The translations under genes and the position numbers were made by a program. 20,565 bases of DNA from NCBI GenBank assembly GCA_030612165.1, contig JAUWOK010000004.1:1-20565 (forward strand). Reading direction: 5' to 3'. This DNA is from Dehalococcoidia bacterium (GTDB lineage: Bacteria; Chloroflexota; Dehalococcoidia; GIF9; AB-539-J10). Below, piece after piece: positions 1 to 6,720 of this stretch. Positions within the stretch are counted from its first letter, which is position 1; each line of letters opens with the position of its first letter. A model generated the notes under the pieces. It saw nothing but the letters and a program-made list of their open reading frames with translations, did no database searches and was not told the origin of the DNA.

Positions 1-345
1 CATGAAGGGATGAATCTTAATCGCTGACAATGCATAGAATAAGTAGCGGGTGTCTATATCTGTCTCTCCCTTCATGACATGAGCGTGGTTGTTCACCCAA
101 AAGCGTCCATCCACAAGTTGTAAGAATGGGGTACCACGTTCTGTCTCAACAGACCCATCTTCAGCTACAAGAAGGTACAGTCCATCAAACAAGTAATCAT
201 CTATATAATCCATTATGCCTGTTGCGCCGTAGTAAGGATATTTGCCATGTCGCTTTTCTCGTTCTCGCGCTGATACTGGTATCCGCTGCGAGTCAAAATT
301 GCTTGTAACGTCGCCGAGTATCTTCTTGGGCCGTTTAGCCTCCAT
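1..345 (-). CDS. hsdS: Type I restriction-modification specificity subunit HsdS, N-terminal part (runs off the left edge)
   Basis: The first 115 residues of a type I specificity subunit, which recognises DNA through two target-recognition domains and carries HsdM and HsdR. Seen: an N-terminal stretch (KILGDV) followed by a TRD1-like sequence with YYGATGIMDYIDDY at about 45-58, the VAEDGS block and WVNNHAHVM. This pattern is typical of HsdS half-domains. The rest, including the second TRD and central conserved region, lies outside the window. The ATG at 345 is preceded by GGGGAG eight bases upstream and overlaps by 11 nt the stop of the small ORF at 335-448, so translation is probably coupled to it. 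No hsdR is visible; it may lie further left. The family assignment is firm; the recognition sequence cannot be inferred. Confidence 0.9.
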   Translation of the reverse strand, partial: MEAKRPKKILGDVTSNFDSQRIPVSAREREKRHGKYPYYGATGIMDYIDDYLFDGLYLLVAEDGSVETERGTPFLQLVDGRFWVNNHAHVMKGETDIDTRYLFYALSAIKIHPFM

Positions 346-448
346 AACTTAGCTCCCCTAGGTTCTGCCGAATCTTGTCCTCAAACCTCGCTGATTCTTG
401 AAGTTGCTCCTCCAACTTCTCGGTCAGCCGTGCCATCTTATTATTCAT
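335..448 (-). CDS. 37-residue ORF duplicating the HsdM C-terminal tail
   Basis: A short reading frame between the ORF6N gene and hsdS. Its ATG overlaps the ORF6N stop by 8 nt and its TAA overlaps the hsdS start by 11 nt. From residue 4 it reads KMARLTEKLEEQLQESAR and ends ELSYGG. About 26 of 34 residues match the last 34 residues of HsdM in this operon (KMARLTEKLEEQFQESAR ... ELGYGQ). The segment is charged and probably helical; in type I enzymes the HsdM C-terminal region helps assembly with HsdS. Inference: it is either a relic whose reading frame is kept only for translational coupling to hsdS, or a real peptide able to contact HsdS. The initial MNN is absent from the HsdM copy, so the frame has its own start. 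Homology of this stretch to the HsdM tail is clear; expression as a separate peptide is unproven. Confidence 0.6.
   Translation of the reverse strand: MNNKMARLTEKLEEQLQESARFEDKIRQNLGELSYGG
342..439. repeat. Direct repeat copy 2: duplicated hsdM 3' end (before hsdS)
   Basis: Aligns without gaps to 965-1062, with about 77 of 98 positions identical by hand count. The best-conserved half (roughly 387-439) has only four differences. It encodes the tail-like small ORF. The mismatches are spread through the repeat and many are silent or conservative, so the duplication is not recent, or the second copy came from a related hsdM. Confidence 0.85.
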
Positions 449-968
449 CCCCTTTTCGAAATCCTATAGGACGCCGTTTAGGTTCCGGTGGCGCCATAAG
501 CTGACGAATAGCGTCAAACACGGCTTTGAACTGGGCATCATATCTCTTCTCCAGGGCATCAAGTTTCCGAGCAAGCTCCACGTTGGAAGCGAGCATTTGT
601 CGCAAGCGAATGAATGCCCGCATAATTTCAATATTCACCTGGATGGCACGCTGGCTACGCAGGACGCTGGAGAGCATGGCGACACCCTGTTCAGTAAAGA
701 CATATGGCAAGTATTTTCTGTGTTGCCCGCGTCCTCTCTTTAAGGTCACAATTTGTGATGTTAGAAAAGCAGCTTCTTCCTTGGTAAGCTGGAACATAAA
801 ATCTTCCGGGAATCGCTCCAGATTCCGCTTAACGGCTTGAACAAGGACACGGGTCTCAACCCCGTAAAGTCCTGCAAGGTCAGCATCGAGCATCACTTTT
901 TGGCTCCGGATTAATAGAATTGCCCTCTCAATCCGCTCAACAGGAACGAGAGCTTGTTTACTGACCAT
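441..968 (-). CDS. ORF6N-domain DNA-binding protein inserted between hsdM and hsdS
   Basis: A 175-residue protein with an N-terminal ORF6N domain (about residues 10-105), a phage antirepressor-type DNA-binding domain related to KilA-N/Bro-N. Seen: VMLDADLAGLYGVETR (25-40), VKRNLERFPEDFMFQLTKEE (46-65), LKRGRGQHRKYLPYVFTEQG (76-95) and the following helical QRAIQVNIEIMRAFIRLRQML. Residues about 125-158 look like a coiled coil (ELARKLDALEKRYDAQFKAV), and the C-terminus is basic. The ATG at 968 lies inside the 3' end of hsdM (11-nt overlap) and the stop overlaps the next small ORF. ORF6N genes are known neighbours of type I RM loci and phage genes; their role there is not established to my knowledge. 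Regulation of the RM operon or interplay with phage is inference. The domain call is strong, the function unknown. Confidence 0.85.
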   Translation of the reverse strand: MVSKQALVPVERIERAILLIRSQKVMLDADLAGLYGVETRVLVQAVKRNLERFPEDFMFQLTKEEAAFLTSQIVTLKRGRGQHRKYLPYVFTEQGVAMLSSVLRSQRAIQVNIEIMRAFIRLRQMLASNVELARKLDALEKRYDAQFKAVFDAIRQLMAPPEPKRRPIGFRKGDE

Positions 969-2580
969 ACCCCAGCTCCTTAAGATTCCTTCGTATCGCG
1001 GCTTCCAGCCTCGCTGATTCTTGAAATTGCTCCTCCAGCTTCTCAGTCAACCGTGCCATCTTCTCTTCAAATGGCTCGCCGTCATCTTCTATATCTTCAG
1101 CGCCAACATAACGTCCTGGGGTAAGCACATAGTTGTGAGTTGCGATTTCCTCAGTCGTGGCTGACTTGCAGAAGCCGGGGATGTCCTCATACGCACCCGC
1201 ACCAGCTACTCCTCGCCAAGCATGGTATGTGCTGGCAATACGGGAGATATCCTCATCGCTAAGCTCACGGTGTATACGATCTACCATGTGCCCTATCTTG
1301 CGGGCGTCAATAAAAAGGGTCTGCCGGCTGCGGTCACGAAACTTGCCATTGCGCTTGTTACGCGCCAGAAACCAGAGACAAACAGGTATTGGCGATCCAT
1401 AAAAAAGCTGTGCAGGTAAAGCTATCATGCAGTCCACCAGGTTTGCCTCGATGATATTCTTGCGAATTTCACCTTCACCGGATTGATTGGAAGACATAGA
1501 GCCATTGGCCAGCACAAAGCCGGCAATACCGGTAGGTGATAAATGATGAATAAAGTGCTGTATCCAGGCAAAGTTGGCGTTGCCCACCGGGGGCGCCCCG
1601 TACTCCCTCCAGCGGACATCTTCCCTGAGACGTTCACCACCCCAGGATTTCATGTTAAAAGGAGGATTGGCCAGGATGAAGTCAGCCTTGAGGTCTTTAT
1701 GCAGGTCATCATGGAAAGAGTCGGCATTATGCGGACCAAGATTAGCCTCAATCCCGCGTATCGCCAGGTTCATTCTGGCAAGGCGCCAGGTCGTTGGGTT
1801 AGATTCCTGTCCATAGACGGATATATCTCCAATGCGACCGCCGTGCTGGCGAATAAAATCTTCGCTCTGGATAAACATGCCGCCGGAGCCACAGCAGGGA
1901 TCGTATATGCGCCCCTTGAAAGGCTCGATCATCTCTACCAATAGCCGAACCACACATCGTGGCGTATAAAATTCTCCTCCTTTTTTGCCCTCAGTACTGG
2001 CAAACTTGCCGAGGAAGTATTCATAAACCCTGCCGAGAATATCCTTAGAGCGATTCTCTTTGTCACCCAATCCAATAGTGCTGATAAGGTCAATTAATTC
2101 CCCTACCTGTTGCTTGTTCAATGTAGGGCGAGCATAATCTTTCGGCAGTACCCCCTTAAGAGAGATATTGTCGTGCTCAATAGCCATCATGGCATCATCA
2201 ATTATCCTGCCGATGGTAGGCTGCCTGGCATTAACCTGAAGATATGACCAACGTGCTTCCTTTGGTATCCAGAAAACATTCTCTGCTTTGTATTCGTCGC
2301 GCTCTTCCAGAACTTCGTATCGGGCAGGTGTCTCCTTGATGTAGTAGTCGCTTGATGGGTCGGAAGTCCATAGAGCTAGTTGTTGATAACGTTCTTCGAA
2401 GGCATCAGAAATATATTTCAGAAAGATAATGCCCAAAACGACATGCTTATATTCTGCCGGGTCCATATGCCCACGCAATTTATTAGCTACTTGCCAGAGT
2501 TTCTCCTCAAAGCCCAAATTGGCACCGTTTGATTTTTGGGCCATATGACGGCTTTTCACTGATTTTCTTTTTCCTACCAT
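958..2580 (-). CDS. hsdM: Type I restriction-modification methyltransferase subunit HsdM
   Basis: N6-adenine DNA methyltransferase subunit of a type I RM complex (with HsdS, and HsdR for cleavage), using S-adenosylmethionine. Domains seen: an N-terminal HsdM_N helical domain (GFEEKLWQVANKLRGHMD at 23-40, FLKYISDAFEERY at 53-65) and a catalytic domain with GGEFYTPRCVVRLLVEM (201-217), SAM motif I DPCCGSGGMF (227-236) and catalytic motif IV NPPF (305-308). A helical charged C-terminus follows. The 540-residue length is usual. The ATG at 2580 has no good ribosome-binding site; the ATG at residue 13 (MAQKSNGANLG, base 2544) resembles the common start of the family and may be the true one. The last 11 nt overlap the ORF6N gene. 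The 3' end is copied at 342-439. No obvious inactivating change is seen. Confidence 0.95.
   Translation of the reverse strand: MVGKRKSVKSRHMAQKSNGANLGFEEKLWQVANKLRGHMDPAEYKHVVLGIIFLKYISDAFEERYQQLALWTSDPSSDYYIKETPARYEVLEERDEYKAENVFWIPKEARWSYLQVNARQPTIGRIIDDAMMAIEHDNISLKGVLPKDYARPTLNKQQVGELIDLISTIGLGDKENRSKDILGRVYEYFLGKFASTEGKKGGEFYTPRCVVRLLVEMIEPFKGRIYDPCCGSGGMFIQSEDFIRQHGGRIGDISVYGQESNPTTWRLARMNLAIRGIEANLGPHNADSFHDDLHKDLKADFILANPPFNMKSWGGERLREDVRWREYGAPPVGNANFAWIQHFIHHLSPTGIAGFVLANGSMSSNQSGEGEIRKNIIEANLVDCMIALPAQLFYGSPIPVCLWFLARNKRNGKFRDRSRQTLFIDARKIGHMVDRIHRELSDEDISRIASTYHAWRGVAGAGAYEDIPGFCKSATTEEIATHNYVLTPGRYVGAEDIEDDGEPFEEKMARLTEKLEEQFQESARLEAAIRRNLKELGYGQ
965..1062. repeat. Direct repeat copy 1: 3' end of hsdM
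   Basis: Partner of 342-439, in the same orientation and equal in length, about 79% identical by hand count. Together the two copies bracket the ORF6N gene. This copy encodes the last residues of HsdM and contains the ORF6N start codon at the same offset at which copy 2 contains the hsdS start codon. Confidence 0.85.
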
Positions 2581-2721
2581 GGGATCATCGGCTTTAATGC
2601 TGGCTATCTTTTATATATCGTTGCCGCAACAATAACACCTTGTCACGAGTGAAGCAATGGCATCCAGCAAAGAGGGCTATACGAAGGGGATAAAGGGGAA
2701 AAGAAGGGGTAGAGAGAATAT

Positions 2722-2741
2722 TGACCTTCCCCCCGAAAACA
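2722..2741. repeat. Left terminal inverted repeat of the IS3-family element
   Basis: TGACCTTCCCCCCGAAAACA matches the kind of end expected for IS407-group elements (TGACC followed by a C run) and lies 55 bp before orfA. The matching right end is not intact; only TCGGGGG at about 3758-3764 resembles it. The boundary is inferred from the family pattern. Confidence 0.6.
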
Positions 2742-2796
2742 GTAGCACATTGAATTAGAGTCCTCCGTTATAATAAAAAAACAAGGAGGGCTTATC

Positions 2797-3063
2797 ATGG
2801 TACGCAGGAAGTACACAGAGGAACAGATCATCGCCGTGCTCAGAGAAGGAGAGGCCGGCGCCAGGGTTGCCGATCTCTGTCGTAAGTACGGGATGAGCGA
2901 CGCAACCTACTATAACTGGAAGGCCAAGTATGCAGGGATGACCATCAATGACTTGAGGCGGCTCAAGTCCCTGGAGTCAGAAAACCGGCGCTTAAAGCAG
3001 ATCGTGGGGGAACAGGCTTTGGATAACCAAACCCTGAAGGAGCTACTCTCAAAAAACTTCTGA
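2797..3063 (+). CDS. IS3-family transposase OrfA (helix-turn-helix subunit)
   Basis: An 88-residue OrfA that binds the IS ends and forms the N-terminal part of the OrfAB transposase. Seen: MVRRKYTEEQIIAVLREG, then a helix-turn-helix VADLCRKYGMSDATYYNWKAKYAGM (about residues 24-48) and a leucine-zipper-like helix LKSLESENRRLKQIVGEQALDNQTLKELL (about 57-85), the standard order for IS407-type OrfA. A good ribosome-binding site (AAGGAGGG) precedes the ATG at 2797. The frame ends at TGA 3061-3063, immediately after the A AAA AAC slippery heptamer. Full length and apparently intact. Confidence 0.92.
   Translation: MVRRKYTEEQIIAVLREGEAGARVADLCRKYGMSDATYYNWKAKYAGMTINDLRRLKSLESENRRLKQIVGEQALDNQTLKELLSKNF
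3051..3057 (+). other. Programmed -1 ribosomal frameshift site (A AAA AAC)
   Basis: The heptamer A AAA AAC lies in the OrfA frame (AAA 3052-3054, AAC 3055-3057), six bases before the orfA stop codon. Slipping back one base continues without a stop as LLTLGTRKQAVTYAVTCLGR into the orfB frame, which is the expected IS3-family mechanism for making OrfAB. Confidence 0.85.
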
Positions 3064-3098
3064 CGCTCGGGACGAGGAAACAGGCGGTCACGTATGCG

Positions 3099-3752
3099 GT
3101 GACCTGTCTTGGGCGAAGCATTAGAAAGGCCTGTTTTCTGATAGGCTTGCCGCAGGCGAGCTACGATTACAGGCCGGCAAAGGATCGTGATGGCGAGTTA
3201 CGGGAGAAGATACGGGAACTGGCCCACCAGAGGCGGCGTTTCGGATGTCCCAGGCTTCATCTTTTGCTGTGGAGGGAGGGCATTGCGGTTAATCACAAGC
3301 GTACTGAGCGGATATACCGGGAGGAAAGGCTTTCGTTAAGAAGTCGAAAACGGAAGAAGACAGCGGCGATGAACCGGGCAATAATGCCGGCATCGGCGAG
3401 GCCGAACGAGAAATGGTTCATGGACTTCGTGACCGACAGTATAGTTACCGGGCGGCGATTCCGCGCCCTGGCTATCATTGATGACTATTCACGGGAATGT
3501 CCCGTCATTGAAGTAGATACTTCTCTGGGTGGTGACAGGGAGGTGAGTGTGCTGGAGAGGTTGACTGAAACCAGGGGACTACCTGATGCAATCACCACAG
3601 ACAACGGCCCTGAATTTGCGGGACGTGCCCTGGATGAGCGGGCATATCGTCGTGGTGTGAAGCTGAACTTCATTCGACCCGGAAAGCCGATAGAGAATGC
3701 CTTTGCCGAGAGCTTTAATGGGAGGTTCAGAAGTGAAGTAACCACGGCATGA
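3099..3752 (+). pseudogene. IS3-family transposase OrfB, C-terminally truncated DDE integrase
   Basis: Catalytic half of the transposase (retroviral-integrase fold, rve domain). Seen: an N-terminal HTH_21-like region (REKIRELAHQRRRFGCPRLH, then NHKRTERIYREERLSLR), the first catalytic Asp in KWFMDFVTD, IIDDYSRE, the second Asp in TTDNGPEF, and the Glu in NAFAESFNGRFRSE. After this the frame runs only VTTA and stops, whereas relatives continue about 60-70 residues (the NEHWF ... RPHSSLG region). The real translation probably enters from orfA by -1 frameshift; the in-frame ATG at 3099 is not necessarily used. All three DDE residues are present, but loss of the C-terminal part suggests an inactive transposase. 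Confidence 0.85.
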
Positions 3753-3913
3753 AATTACTCGGGGGACAAGAAAGAAGGACAATTCTCGTACCGCGTCAGT
3801 TATGATATCGCTTGCTGGCATACAGGCATTCTAGTAATACCAGCCAGGAGTGGCAAGGCTTCAAGTTGCACATTTGATTTGTTGCCCGGATAGTGATCGG
3901 GGTGGTGTCGAGA

Positions 3914-5398
3914 TTATCCTTTCTGGAGCTGCCGTCTGTCGATCTTGCCTGAACCTGTCTTGGGGATGCTGTTTACAACTTTAATTTTTCTGGGCAGCTT
4001 GAAGTCAGCCAGGTTATCGCTGCAAAAATCAGCGATCGCTTTCGAGTCGATGTGTTGCCCGTTCACGGGCACTACAAAGGCGGTAGGTATTTGTCCTCCC
4101 TGTGCGTCTTTTACTCCCGCGAAAGCTGCCTCGGCTATTCCCGGGCACCTCAGGAGCACATCTTCTACTTCCCACGGGGAAATTTTCAGGCCGGAGGAAG
4201 TTACTATGATAAAAGATTTCTTTTCCACATATTCGAGGTAGCCATCCTCGTCCATCCTGACCAGGTCTCCTGTGTAAAACCAGCCATCCCTGGATACCTT
4301 TGCGGTGAGGCCAGGCGCTTTATAATATCCTTTCATTGCCCACGGCACCCGGACAACCGCTTCGCCTGTTTCCCCCGCGGCGACCTCTTTGCCGTCATCA
4401 TTTAAGATTCTGACCTCTCCCAGGGGCCTCCCCACCGTTCCCAGCTTGTGGTTTGCCAGCGTGCTCATGGAAACCACGGAGAGCTCTGAAAGCCCGTATG
4501 TCTCGCAGAGAACCAGGTCGAATTTATCCTCCAGCATTTTCATGAGGCGGGGCGAGGATTTGGCTCCGGCGGTAGAAGCGACGCGCAGAGAGCTTGTGTC
4601 ATAATTTCTGATAACCTCTTCCCGCAGCATAGCCAGGGCGTTGTGCATCGCTGGAACTCCGAAGAAGATGCTGCCCCTTTCCTTTTCCACAGCGTTCAGG
4701 GCTGCCCTGGGCGTGAAGTTGGGGATAATTACCACTGTGGATCCTTTGATGGCGGAACCCAGGAAAACCTCGCTTAAGCCAAACAGGTAGAAGAAAGGGA
4801 CTGCGTCTATCACCACATCCTCTCTGCCTCTGCCCACGCCAGCGGAGACTATGTCAGGTGTTCCCAGCAGGGAAGCATGGGTATGCATCACCCCTTTCTG
4901 CCTTCCCAGTATGCCTGAAGTATAAATGATCGTGGATACATCGTTATCGTCTATCTCCACGCAGGGCGCCGTAGAGGAACTGCCGGCGGCCAGCGTCTTA
5001 TAATCATCTCTATCGGTTTCTAAAATATGTTTTGCCAGGGGGGTATCAGCCAGGAGGGGGGCAAGTTCACGGGAGAAGGTTTCTTCGGTCAGAAGAATTT
5101 TTGCGTCAGCCTCGCGCAACAAAATATTTAATTCCGCTGCTTTGAGCCGCGGATTGAGCAGAACCGCCACGCCTCCAGCTTTAATAATTCCGAAGTAATT
5201 AATCATCCACTCGGGCGAGTGAGACATGAGGATTGCGACATGGTCTCCTTTCTTCAAGCTGCGCGTTATCAACAGGTTGGATACTTGACTGGAAGCATCG
5301 CCCAATTCTTTGTAGGAGAATCTTTGAGAACCAAGGGCGAGGGCTGTTTTTTCCGGGACCTCGGCGATGGTCGCTTCCAGCATTTGTTTTAAATTCAT
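3914..5398 (-). CDS. AMP-forming acyl-CoA synthetase / adenylate-forming ligase
   Basis: An ANL-superfamily enzyme that activates a carboxylic acid as acyl-adenylate, then thioesterifies it to CoA or another thiol carrier. Start chosen at the ATG at 5398, with CGAGGTG correctly placed upstream, giving 494 residues; an in-frame ATG at 5449 has no such site. Seen: phosphate-binding loop YTSGILGRQKGV (159-170), YGLSE (301-305), GWFYTGD (372-378), a hinge region EKKSFIIVTSSGLKISPWEVE (392-412) and the C-terminal PKTGSGKIDRR with the catalytic lysine near 485. Odd points: the loop has Gly-Ile-Leu-Gly where Gly-Thr-Thr-Gly is usual, and the hinge Arg is Lys. The substrate cannot be told. It is divergent from the U32-family gene and downstream of the FAS operon, so a role in acyl activation is plausible. 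Confidence 0.88.
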   Translation of the reverse strand: MNLKQMLEATIAEVPEKTALALGSQRFSYKELGDASSQVSNLLITRSLKKGDHVAILMSHSPEWMINYFGIIKAGGVAVLLNPRLKAAELNILLREADAKILLTEETFSRELAPLLADTPLAKHILETDRDDYKTLAAGSSSTAPCVEIDDNDVSTIIYTSGILGRQKGVMHTHASLLGTPDIVSAGVGRGREDVVIDAVPFFYLFGLSEVFLGSAIKGSTVVIIPNFTPRAALNAVEKERGSIFFGVPAMHNALAMLREEVIRNYDTSSLRVASTAGAKSSPRLMKMLEDKFDLVLCETYGLSELSVVSMSTLANHKLGTVGRPLGEVRILNDDGKEVAAGETGEAVVRVPWAMKGYYKAPGLTAKVSRDGWFYTGDLVRMDEDGYLEYVEKKSFIIVTSSGLKISPWEVEDVLLRCPGIAEAAFAGVKDAQGGQIPTAFVVPVNGQHIDSKAIADFCSDNLADFKLPRKIKVVNSIPKTGSGKIDRRQLQKG

Positions 5399-5442
5399 GA
5401 CATCACCTCGTAAACATAATGACAGATTTTGTGGATTTTCGC

Positions 5443-5471
5443 TTGACAAGGATACTCTTCGTAGATATAGT
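5443..5471 (+). promoter_or_regulatory. Sigma70-type promoter for the U32-family gene
   Basis: TTGACA at 5443-5448 and TATAGT at 5466-5471, separated by exactly 17 bases. The -35 is perfect and the -10 is close to consensus. Transcription would start near 5478, leaving a leader of about 75 bases before the ATG at 5554. Confidence 0.75.
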
Positions 5472-5498
5472 ATATCGCAAGACTAGGTGCTATACTAC
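5461..5498. promoter_or_regulatory. Inverted repeats overlapping the -10 element (possible operator)
   Basis: GATATA-G-TATATC is a perfect 6+1+6 dyad at 5464-5476 covering the -10. GTAGATATAG (5461-5470) also faces CTATACTAC (5490-5498) as an imperfect larger dyad with a one-base bulge. Such symmetry across a -10 and start site is typical of repressor targets, but it is AT-rich and may be chance; no regulator gene is adjacent. Confidence 0.35.
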
Positions 5499-5553
5499 AT
5501 TCTAGCTTCGTGTTAATTTTTGCACCAATGTCGTTAGCGGAAGCGAAATAAAT

Positions 5554-6696
5554 ATGCACCTGCTAGTACCGACAAACTGGGATAGGGAACTGCTTAAGCC
5601 CTTAAGTGGGATTGAAGCAGAAGTCCAAATATTTGGTGTTTTGCCGACCTCGACGATAGGCAGCGGGATGATGGGGCCTGAGGTGCCGAGGATGACGCCG
5701 CGGCGTGCCGGGGAATATATCAGTCAGGCGCATGAGGCGGGTTTAACCTTCAATTACCTTTTGAACTCTCCCTGCTTGGGCAACAGAGAGTGGCAGGAAG
5801 ATACTCACAAGGAGCTGCTTGCTCACCTCGCCTGGCTCAGTGAAGTTCAGGTAGATTTTGTTACTATTGCTATTCCGTATTTGATGGAAGTAGTCAAGAG
5901 TCAATTTCCACAGCTTAAAGTGGAAGTATCGACTATCGCACATGTTACCAGCGTGGCTCGCGCTAAGATGTTTGAGGACATGGGGGTTGATTCCATTATT
6001 CTGGACGCTAATATCAACCGGGACTTCAAGCTACTTGAGGCTATCAGGGATGCCGTTGATTGCAAAATTGGCGTGCTGACCAATAGTCTCTGCCTTTATC
6101 AGTGCCCTTACGAATATTATCATAATAACACGATGGGGCATGCCTCTCAGACTCACAGCCAGACCAATGGTTGTTACATGGATTATTGCCTGATGCGCTG
6201 TGCCGTCGCCAGGTTGAGTAACCCCTCCCAGTTCATCAAGGCTCGTTGGATCAGACCTGAGGATTTGCGTCTTTATGAGGATATAGGTATAGATTTCTTT
6301 AAAATAGGCGGCCGGGCGATGCCGACGGAGTGGATTTTGAGAGCTACCGATGCTTATGCCGCGCGTCGCTATCCGGGAAATTTATACGACATTTTGTCCA
6401 TTCTGGATCCCAAGATAGGCGCTGTGGATATTGCTTCGGGCAATGGACAGGTGGCGCAGGTTACTTCCTCTCCGCCAGTCCATATAGACAATCAGGCGCT
6501 GGACGGTTTTATTGATTTCTTTAAACAGCAGGACTGTGTTTCCAGCGGTGCCCACTGTAGCTATTGCCAGAAGATAGCAGATGAAGTGGTGCGGCTTGAC
6601 GTAGGGGAAACGAAAAAATATGCTGACTTGCTCAATCGTTCGCTCGCTCAACTGAGTGGGAGCAAGCTGTTTTCTTCTGCACCTGTGTCAAAGTAA
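5554..6696 (+). CDS. U32 peptidase-family protein, probable iron-sulfur hydroxylase-like (UbiU/UbiV/RlhA-type) protein
   Basis: A 380-residue member of the U32 family. Several family members (UbiU, UbiV, RlhA, TrhP) are not proteases but iron-sulfur proteins in oxygen-independent hydroxylation, using prephenate where studied. Seen: NYLLNSPCLGNREW (67-80), VTIAIPYLMEVVKSQFP, the strand VEVSTIAHVTS, and the cysteine-rich core with C180, C184, C207, C212 and C216, which could ligate a cluster. A further group at C328, C335 and C338 lies near the C-terminus. The length suits a single-domain UbiV-like form. The gene is monocistronic behind a strong promoter and faces fabG convergently; only a weak Shine-Dalgarno is visible. 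Substrate unknown: lipid, quinone or RNA modification are all possible. The family is confident, the reaction inferred. Confidence 0.75.
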   Translation: MHLLVPTNWDRELLKPLSGIEAEVQIFGVLPTSTIGSGMMGPEVPRMTPRRAGEYISQAHEAGLTFNYLLNSPCLGNREWQEDTHKELLAHLAWLSEVQVDFVTIAIPYLMEVVKSQFPQLKVEVSTIAHVTSVARAKMFEDMGVDSIILDANINRDFKLLEAIRDAVDCKIGVLTNSLCLYQCPYEYYHNNTMGHASQTHSQTNGCYMDYCLMRCAVARLSNPSQFIKARWIRPEDLRLYEDIGIDFFKIGGRAMPTEWILRATDAYAARRYPGNLYDILSILDPKIGAVDIASGNGQVAQVTSSPPVHIDNQALDGFIDFFKQQDCVSSGAHCSYCQKIADEVVRLDVGETKKYADLLNRSLAQLSGSKLFSSAPVSK

Positions 6697-6698
6697 AG

Positions 6699-6715
6699 AG
6701 GAAGCTTCTCTTCCT
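6699..6715. terminator. Small hairpin between convergent genes, possible weak terminator
   Basis: AGGAAG - CTTCT - CTTCCT forms a 6-bp stem with a 5-base loop in the 24-bp gap between the U32-family gene and fabG. Only on the minus strand is it followed by a moderately T-rich stretch (CTTTACTTT), so it may end the FAS operon. It is a weak candidate. Confidence 0.35.
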
Positions 6716-6720
6716 GTCGG

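Larger units (their letters stand above)
2722..3752 (+). mobile_element. IS3-family (IS407-like) insertion sequence, truncated at the right
   Basis: A left terminal repeat-like sequence begins TGACCTTCCCCCCG at 2722, followed by orfA, a -1 frameshift site and orfB, the standard IS3-family layout. OrfA wording (YTEEQIIAVLREGEAGARVADLC) and the TGACC-C-run terminus point to the IS407 subgroup. OrfB stops just after the catalytic glutamate, so roughly 60-70 residues and a normal right end are missing. TCGGGGG at about 3758-3764 could be a remnant of the right terminal repeat after an internal deletion; I could not fix the right boundary or a target duplication, so the end given is that of recognisable coding sequence. 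The element lies about 140 bp upstream of hsdM, pointing away from it. It is probably unable to move by itself. Confidence 0.85.

Noticed and set aside
2581..2721. Possible promoter for the hsd operon upstream of hsdM
   Set aside because: ATATATAAAAG occurs on the minus strand near 2610, but no -35 element lies at a suitable distance; I could not support a promoter.
3814..3844. Imperfect inverted repeat (GCTGGCAT / ATACCAGC) after the IS
   Set aside because: One mismatch, a 15-base loop and no T run; not convincing as a terminator or as an IS end.
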